Of a stretch of DNA of 64,000 bases, positions 24,901 through 34,800 are shown piece after piece. This DNA is from Hormiphora californensis (taxonomy: Eukaryota; Ctenophora; Tentaculata; Cydippida; Pleurobrachiidae): the NCBI GenBank assembly GCA_020137815.1, contig CM035354.1, forward strand, positions 3,879,342 through 3,943,341. The letters are read 5' to 3'. Made by a program: the position numbers and the translations under genes. How positions within the stretch are numbered: the first letter of the stretch is position 1; every line of letters begins with the position of its first letter. Below the pieces are notes generated by a model that saw only the letters and a program-made list of their open reading frames with translations, had not been told where the DNA came from and did not search any database.

Positions 24901-27900
24901 GATCAACACACCAACACGCCTCAAAGTACCCCTGCCAGCACTGCTTCAGATCAAACAAATCAGAGTCTTCGTCCTGCGAGGAAATATTTGCAAAAAGTTT
25001 ACGGTAAAACAAGATGTTCTAAATTCCTTTTTTCTAACCGTTCATCCCCCCTTTTTAGTGTGCGGAACATAAAATAGTCGATGTTTGTCAAGATAGAACG
25101 GCTGGTTTGGTTGTAAAGCACCAGCCCGGCCCTGACAATTGACATTGTCCCCATCTCTACAATACCTGACAGTCAGGGATGTAGATATTGTTAATCCTAG
25201 CCCTGGACTCCTCAGCCCTCTGGATGTTCTGAAGTGCAACTAACTGTTTAGCCAGACACCCTGTACAGGATACCAACCGATCCGAACTAATGGAGATCTC
25301 CTCGCCTGAAAGAGATACATTAGGGGCTAGGAGCGGGTTTTGTAGGGAGATGATGTCGAGCAAGGCAAGGCAAGGAGGGGGCAAGGCAAGGAGGGGGGTA
25401 AATTCTACACCAAGTTTGTTTAGGAATGCAGCTGATGTTTCCTAACCTGTTGTCTCGTCCACGCACCACCTTTGATTGGCACTGTCAACCTGAAGTGCCT
25501 GCCAGGTATCTCCGTCACACTGGGGCACGTAGAAGTATTCCAACAAATCGTCCTTTATCCTCTCACTATATTCCCGCTCTGCCTTTGCCTGAAGAAATCG
25601 TTATCAAGTGGTCGTTAGCACAGCTTGTATTCACCATCATAATTCCCAAAGTAACTATGGTAACTATGGTAACCAAATGGTAACGTACCTGTTCCTGCTG
25701 GCATGACCTTCCGGCAGCGGATACAGTAAGAAGTAGTAGAGATATGCAAACAGCAAACATCAACAAAAGAAAATAGAAATGCTGTGATCGCCTCTTTCCT
25801 TTTCTCGTAGGAAGAAAAATGAATATACGGGCGAGCTGTGTTCTGTAATTTGATTCACTCCATGTTCTGCTATGGAAGTTCTTTATTAGTAGGGACGAAT
25901 CTCTTATAAAAAGAAGTGGCTGACTCACTATTTGGTGGAAAGCAAATTCCGGTTGTAACCCACCTATTTTGACCCGCTGAACACGATCCCGTTCATAGGT
26001 AAGGTCGCAAAAGTGAAGAACATGCCCAAATCGGCCACGCCCTTTTACCTGTATTTTCAGCCTGTAGCCAAAAACATAAATCTTCTTAGAATAGGAGTAG
26101 AGACAAATCTGAGGGCACTAAAGTGATCAGCGCCCTCGCATTAGTGGGGGTAGGTGCTGGAATTAAGTCTCTATCTCATCTGGTTAATTAGATAATTGGA
26201 TAATTAGGTTTGCGCATAACCGTTTTTTGGCTATATGGCTATAGCCACTTAGGAATGGTTTAGAGACTTTTCACTGGCGCCATTTTGTAGGCAATAGCCA
26301 AGTTATGGGGGGTCGACGTCGGACTTTTAAGCTCTATCTCCAACCGTTTAGCCGTTATTGGGCTAAATCGATGCTCAAAATGAGCGAAAAACGGTAAAAA
26401 GCCCGTTTTTGAGCATCGTTTAAGCCAAATAACGGCTAAACGGTTGAAGATAGAGCTTAAAAGTCCGACGTCGACCCCCCATAACTTGGCTATTGCCTAC
26501 AAAATGGCGCCGGTGAAAAGTCTCTAAACCATTCCTTAGTGGCTATAGCCATATAGCCAAAAAACGGTTATGCGCAAACCTAATTATCCAATTATCTAAT
26601 TAACTAGATGAGATAGAGACTTAATTCCAGCACCTACCCCCACTAATGCGAGGGCGCTGATCACTTTAGTGCCCTCAGATTTGTCTCTACTCCTATTCTA
26701 AGAGGATTTATGTTTTTGGCTACAGGCTGAAAATACAGGTAAAAGGGCGTGGCCGGTTTGGGCATGTTCTTCACTTTTGCGACCTTACCTATGAACGGGA
26801 TCGTGTTCAGCGGGTCAAAATAGGTGGGTTACAACCGGAATTTGCTTTCCACCAAATAGTGAGTCAAAAAATTAAGATTCGTCCCTACTATATTCATACT
26901 GCAAAGAGGGATAGTTAGAGATGGGAGGACAGAAAACACTATGTTCTGAGAAAAATGCAGAACGCGGATAACTACCTACTCCAACTAAAATCTGAATCTT
27001 ACCTTACTCGTTGATCGTCGTGCCCGGGATGTTTTGTTAAACCTGAGACTATTTAGTTAGCACACAGTTCACAGTTCACACTTGGACAATGAACAATAAG
27101 ACTGAAAAGCCCTACACTTTTCAGCCTTATTTTTCAGACAACTAACAGAATGAACATGACAATGAACAATAAGACTGAAAAGCCCTACACTTTTCAGCCT
27201 TATTTTTTAGACAACTAACAGAATGAACATGACAATGAACAATGAACAATAAGACTGAAAAGCCCTACACTTTTCAGCCTTATTTTCAGACAACTAACAG
27301 AATGAACATATAATCATTGCTTACTCATTTCAATACATGTCGTTTTTCTATCGTCTACTGGAGATTTGGTAGAGATCCACTGTCCTCCGCTACAGGTCCA
27401 GCGACTTGTACCGATGAGAACACCGTTTATGGGTGTTATGCAGTTGACCGTAACATTTGAGCCTTCTAATTTCACACTATCTGAACCATCGGCATAGCGG
27501 TATACCAATTCAGTCGTTGTTTTGTTGTAGTTACTGAACGCACTGCAAACTGTGTGGGTTTTGGTAGTTTAGCAATACTTAAAATATAAATTGGAAAAAG
27601 CCGACTGAACTACCTTTTGGTATTTCCATCAGGCTTGCTACATGTGGAATTGTTTTGCCCAACCAAATGGTGACCACTACCGAACGTCAAATTTAGGGTT
27701 GTGCTATAGAAGTTTGGATTACTTACACTTATCACAATGCGGTACATCACTTGACCACGATCCGTCCTGCTGACAAGTCAGTTCTGAACTTCCCACAAGG
27801 CTGTGAGTGTCAGCACATTCGATGGTGGCAGTTGTCCCCGTTGGTGAAGCAGCCCAGTTTCCTTTTGTCGATCCCTCAACAGTAAAGGCGGGACACTGTT

Positions 27901-30900
27901 GTTCTGAATAGAAATAGTAATTAGTGTGAGTTCATTGCAATTTATAGGGGATATATGTTATATGAAGCTTGGGTATAACACTTGATATAAGCACATTGTC
28001 CATGCAGTACTATTTAAAGTGGTATAGGTAAATAAAATTTAGACCCTTACCTGCTCTGTAGAAGTCAGATGCTGTGTCAATGGTACTGTCAAACTGAATC
28101 TCATCCACAGCATCACCACCCAACTGTGTAACACAGGTGCTCTTTGAACTATCTGCGAACAAGTAGTTCAGCACCTCCACATTATTACATGTGATGATTA
28201 GGGCAGCCTTTGTTTTGGTGAAAGTCCAGATTTTCTCCACCTCAACTGGTGGTTGCACTGGCAGGACTGTCCAGTCGCTAGTGCAGAAGTCTACCCAATA
28301 CTCCCAATACTGCATTGTGGAGGAGAACTTCACATCCACCCCGCCGATCAAGCTACTGTCCTCGTCATACATATCCACCGATATAATTTCCTCATAACTG
28401 CCCAGTGTAGAGTTTGTCTTTATCTGGAGAGGTGTTCCCTCCAGGTCCCAGGGTATTTCCACATTCCGCTCTACAGCTGTCCACTCTGAAATTATACAAT
28501 AAAGATACTATCCACTAAAAGTAAACTAAAAGAGCTATTAAAAGATAATTAAATGTTAAGTAATGGCTCTAATTGACCCCAAAAAAGTTTAACATATTTG
28601 GAGGTACACTGATACTAGTGGGTGGTCAAATTTAGGCTGGTTCCCGGTCTGGTGACGTGTACGTCCGCGTTTTGGTCGAGATATTATGATCTTTAAAGTT
28701 TTCCACGTTTACACTAGTTTGTACATCATGTACCTTGCTTAATACAATAATGCTTATATTGCTAGCTAATATTTGGCCTGATCTGAAGAGGACGAGTAGA
28801 GGTCTTCCACCATTCCGGGGTTTATGTTTTACCTTGTCTTGCATTATATTTGAAATGATATACTTCATAAATTGTAAAGGACATCTTCCCAATCAACTTA
28901 CCATTATGATTGTGACACTGCGGTGCATCACTTGACCAAGATCCACCCTCCTGACAAGACAATGTTGCACTTCCCACAAGGATATAGTTGGCAACACATT
29001 CGATGGTGGTAGTTGTCCCTGTTGGTGACGCAGTCCAGTTTCCTTTTGTTGATCCCTCAACAGTAAAGGCAGGACACTGTGGTTCTGAAAGTATATTGGT
29101 GTAAGTTCATTTCAATTTACAGTGGATATGTTATGGCCATGACTTACTTTGTACATGGTGTTGCTAAAATTTAGACCCTTACCTGCTCTGTAGAAGTCAG
29201 ATGCTGTGTCATGGTTACCGTCAAACTTGATCTTATCGACACCATCACCACCCAACTTTTTAACACAGCTGCTATCTAAAATATCTGCTAAAATATCTGC
29301 TAATAAGTAGTTCAGCACCTCCACATTGTTACATGTGATGATGAGAGCGGCCTCTGTTTTGGTGATCGTCCAGATCTTGTCCACTTCAACTGGGGTTTGC
29401 TTTGTCAGGTATTCCCAATTCGAAATGTCTTTTTCGGTGCAGAAGCCTACCCAATACTGCATTGAGGAGGAGAACTTCACACACACATGACCGATCCAGC
29501 TGCCTCCCTTATACATCTGCACCAAGATCTTTTCACCACTGCCCAAAATGGAGTCCGTCTTTATCTGGAGAGATGTTCCTTTCCAGTCCCAGGGTATCCT
29601 GCCACCCTCCTTTGCCTCTACAGCTGTCCACTCTGAAATACAATAAAGATGGCAACCACTAAAAGTAAACTTAAGCAATATTACGTGTAATCAAAATATA
29701 ACTACATATAATTAAAGTGAGAGTGGACAGAATCAGAATTAGACAAGTTTGTTGGAGGTTCTAGAGATTAGTTTTATGAGTATTTTGCCTTTTTGCCGCT
29801 CAAAATCGACTTATCCATCACTGAGATATTTTTGTTACTCTCGGGGAATTCCTGTTTAATCAGTATGTAACAAATAGGATAGAAACAATCGTCGTGTTTT
29901 ACTAACACATTCTGAATATAAGCAGTGAGGTTGACATGCCTAAGCACAGAAGCAGAGCAATGCAATTCAGTATGTTAAAAGTTTATAGAATTTTTTAGTA
30001 AAACACAAGGATTGTTTCTATCCTGTTTGATAAATATTGATCCAGCAGAAATTCCCCGAGAGTAACAAAAATATCTCAGTGATGGATGGGTCGATTTTGA
30101 GCGGCAAAAAGGCAAAATGCTCGTAGAACTAATCTCTACGACCTCCAACAAACTTGTTCAATTCTGATTCTGTCCACTCTCACTTTAAATGCTCTAAATA
30201 ACCCCAAATGAAAAGCCAGTTTAGGATTGGATGACGTAAAAACTCTGCGTTTTGGTTGAGTGCTATGATTATAAGCGGTGTTGATAAAATTTAGACCCTT
30301 ACCTGCTCTGTAGAAGTCAGATGCTGTGTCATGGTCAAACTTGATCCCACTGACAACATCTCCACCCCACTTTGTAACACAGGTGGCCTTTGAACTATCT
30401 GCAAACAAGTAGTTCAGCACCTCCACATTGTTGCATGTGATGATTAGGGCAGTCTCTGTTTTGGTGATAATCCAGATTTTCTCCACCTCAACTGGGGGTT
30501 GCACTGGCAGGTCTGGATAACCTTTGGTGCAGAAGTTTATATAATATTGTATTGGGGAGTCGAACCGCACAATCAATATATTGATTATATTGTCGGTGTC
30601 TTTGCCGTACATATTCACAATGATTTCATCACTACTGCCCAAGGTGGAGTCCGTCTTTATCTGGAGAGGTGTTCCCTCTAGGTCCCAGGGTATATTCACA
30701 TCCCGCTCTACAGCTGCCCACTCTGAAATACAATAAAGATGCTAACCACTTATAGAAATAAACTATTAAGCAAACAAATTTATAGCTTATTTTATGAACT
30801 GCAAAGCATCATCTCTACTATTAAATTTAGAGGGAAATGTTGCTAGAAACCGTTGAAGTGGTTGTTAGGGGCAGGTGGGGTGAAAAGATGACGTCTCTAC

Positions 30901-31827
30901 GTCTATTAAACAGGGTTTCTAGTTAATTAATAACTGATATTATGTGACGAACCTGTGAGAACAACTGTTCCACACAATGCAGCTGTGAAGAGAAGGAGAC
31001 GTATCATGTTGACATACTTTTACATATCACTAAATAAGAGAGTGAACTGTTAACATTTATATTATTGAGTTAATCTTAGACGCTAATTAAGTTCAGTGAT
31101 GATAACAAGATCCGCCCTACCTGAAAATAAGCCGATCTCAACCCATTCCCCCTAAAAATAAAACGACGGGGCCGTGACGACAAGCCATCATTACCCGATT
31201 TGAAAAAACATAACTATTCATAATATTATCTACCATAAAGCGGTAGCTAGTAAAAGTCGTGAAACCCCCTGGAGTCACGGAGAGATATTATATTGTTACT
31301 TCCGTAACCCTCGCTTCGCACCGGGCCGGAGGCCGGCGAGCGGAGTTTACTAAAAAACAGGGTCGCGTAATCTGACAAATATTCTAGGGCTCGTTTGATG
31401 CATAGTATAGGGGGTACCGCGATGGCCTACAAACTAGGGTAGGACGCGAAACAAAACACTCAAAATAGGGAGCTTGCATGTATGCCGTATGGGCAATTGA
31501 AAGGGGTAAAGAAGTTTATGAGCTGGTATTATAGAGCTGGTAACTCAGTAACTACCGTAAGGTTAAAAGACTTCATGATTCGCGAAGAGAAAACCTAACA
31601 GGTTAAAACTGAATAGAAGCTAAGATGTGTTTAATTTAATCCCAACTGTCTCACCGAGTTCAACTGCAGCTTCTTCGAGCTCGGAGACAACGAAGGATTT
31701 AGAGTACTATTTTTCCTGTCTCCCGGTTCTTTTAAAGAGAATGGGCGTTAGTGAGAGAGATGGAGGGGACAGTGCAAGAGAGAGAGAGAGATTGGATTGG
31801 ACAACATGGCACACCCTAAAATGAAAC

Positions 31828-31893
<66 letters not shown>

Positions 31894-34800
31894 ACCTTCG
31901 TAGGTGCTCTCTCTCCCCACCCTTTTCTCTCTAATCACCCATTACCTCTAAGCTTTGAGGTAATCGGCGGTTATTGAGAAAAAGGTGGTGATTCGTACTG
32001 TATTTGGTATGTATCTCTCCCCCATTCACCTTCAGAACGCTACGAAGAATTGAAAAGTGCTTTTTCCCTGTCTACCCATTCTTTTAGAGAGAATGAGGGA
32101 GAGAGATAGAGAGAAAGGGGGAGAGAGATTGGATTGGACATCTATTTTAAAACACAAAAAACATTTCACGCCCTAAAACAAAATGGGGAGAGAGGGAGGG
32201 CGGGTCAGTGCAACTAAACAGAGATTGGAGTGGAAAACTATTTTAAAACACAAAACGATGGCACGCCCTAAGCTTTGAGGTAATCGGCGGTTACAGAGAA
32301 AAGGGAGGGGATTCGTACTGTATTTGGTATTATCTCTCCCCCATTCACCTTCAGAACGCTACGAAGAATTGAAAAGTGCTTTTTCCTGTCTACCCATTCT
32401 TTTAGAGAGAATGAGGGAGGGAGGGAGAGAGAGAGGGGGAGAGAGGGAGGGAGATTATAAAAAATGGCACGCCCTAAACACCCTGAAGTCTTAGAGAGGT
32501 CTTGTAGGGACCCTACAGGTATAATTTAGATGAGGGCTCGGTGTTAGAGCCGACAGACTGGAAACATGTCAAATATATAACCCTCCCCCGTATTTCAGAT
32601 ATGATTACCTGTGCAACTCGTCTGCAAGTGCCCTCTATAACCTGTGCAATGGAATCATGAAGACCGTGGAAAGTGGACCTATTGATTGTGTGACGCACCA
32701 GGCCTGCAATGCTCTCTCACAAGACAAGATCCTGAGCGAAAGTGTAAGTTTAGGCAACCTCGCCCCAATCTCGCCCAATCTCGCCATGCTTTATATTATA
32801 TTTAGAATCAATGTCAGTTGATCACACCCCCCCTCTTCAGATTGATCATAACAAGCTGACGGTAAAGGCCTCAGGACCTGACGGCACAACACCTCCCCGG
32901 GATGGTTTTGTGAGTCTTCTCGACTGTGATACTATTAGTCAAGCAAAGGGAAAGCTGTATCGAGCCATCTACCCTCACCAACCTTATTCCCAACGCCCGC
33001 ATCTTGATACCCTGAACCTGCTGTGGACACCAGCAAATAGTGCCAATTCTGGGGCCTCTCTGGAGTTGTCTGATACTGATGAGCAGGTACAGTGGATGGG
33101 GAGAGATTAGGAGAGTTGAGTGGGTTGGTTTATCCTCCTCGTTTTGGAACTTGGAAGGGGGATTATTGGCCCAAAATAATTTTTGGCGAGTGCCTCTCTT
33201 ACATTTTACCCTTTTAGATGTCAGACTCTACAAGTGACAGGAGGACATTCAACACTCTAGCTACCTACAAAGTGAAGAATAATGACACGCTAGCCCTGAC
33301 GATGTTCAATAACTATCATCCAGCCCCCATGAGCACAATTCGGAGCGTTAAGAGGAGAACAACCACTGAGGATTGCAGGTTTGTGTGGGGGATGGGAGGA
33401 TAATGGTTGGGGGCCGGGGGGATTTGCAGGTATGATAACATTTGTCTGCAATAGAAAATAAGGGTCGTCTCAATAAGCTTCTCCCTCGATTGTTATAATT
33501 TCAACTCCCTGTTACAGGATTCATTTGGTTCGACCTACTTATGGGATTGATTTCCGATCACCCGCTCCCAACAAGCGAAGTGATGTTGGTAATGGGACCA
33601 GCACAGTTAAACTAGCCAGTGAGGCGTATCTTCACTCTCTAACGAGAACAAAGGTAAGATATCCTGTAAAACCCAAACCTGCAGGTCATGACGGCCTTTC
33701 TGGGGCATAAGACCTACAGCTCCACTCTCCACATAGTGACAACCTGCGGCAGTTGGAACCTCCCCCCCCCCCCCAATTTACCTCCTCATATTTTTAGCAT
33801 CGGTTAGAGGGTGTGTTTGATGATATGATGGGTACAATATTCATGGAGAGTAATATTAACAACATTCCACCCGCTATAAAATACCTGTTCGACTACCTGG
33901 AGGACAAAAGAGATAGGATCCCCGCAGATGATGCAAATGAAACCGTTCATATCTGGAAAATGAATAGGTGAGTTGTTGAATTTTCGAATACCCCGAACCA
34001 GATTCCGAGCAGACGGTCCTTTTGAATTTCATGTCTTTAAATTCCCTACTAACCTTAGTATCGAAGACACCTCACGGGGGGGGGGCCGGCTGAAGTTTTT
34101 GAAGTTTGAAGTTTTCCACCCTACTTTTTGAGTTTTTGAAGTTTTTGAAGTTGACTTCAAAAACTTCAAAAACTTCAAAAACTCTAAACTACTTTTATAT
34201 GCTATCAGTGACTATTATTACACTTGTTTAGGTTAGTTTCATGCTTAATACATATTGTGGCAAAGTTATCCGTCCTTGTCTGCCCTTTTTCTACCACAAA
34301 TTAGGATATCTACAATGATTCCTAGCCATGAAATCCACGGCACAATTTGGTGTAAAAAATTTAAAGTTTTTGTAAAAACAGATTTCATTTTCATTCTATA
34401 ACTCAAAAAGTTGCCTAGAAAATGCTAAGAAAGTGTTTAAAAATTATTAAGTAAATTTTCAAAAATTTTTTTTGGGCCACACCCTTTTTGCCAGTTTCAC
34501 AAAATGCAAATTTTTTATTAAGGGAGTAGTGAAAAAAATATGGACACCAAAATCATCAGCGGCCTCGAGTTTATATAAGAGTTATGAAGCAACATAGGTC
34601 CTATCTCCAACGGTTTAGGAGATATGAGTTTTTGAAGTTTTTGAAGTTTTTGAAGTTTTCCACCCTAAGTTTCTCTTTGAAGTTTTTGAAGTTGACTTCA
34701 AAAACTTCAAAAACTTCAGCCGGCCCCCCTCCCACCTCACACACCTTCGTGCGCGCAGGCAAGGGGTAACTTCGTAACCAACTACTAACCTAGGCTAACC

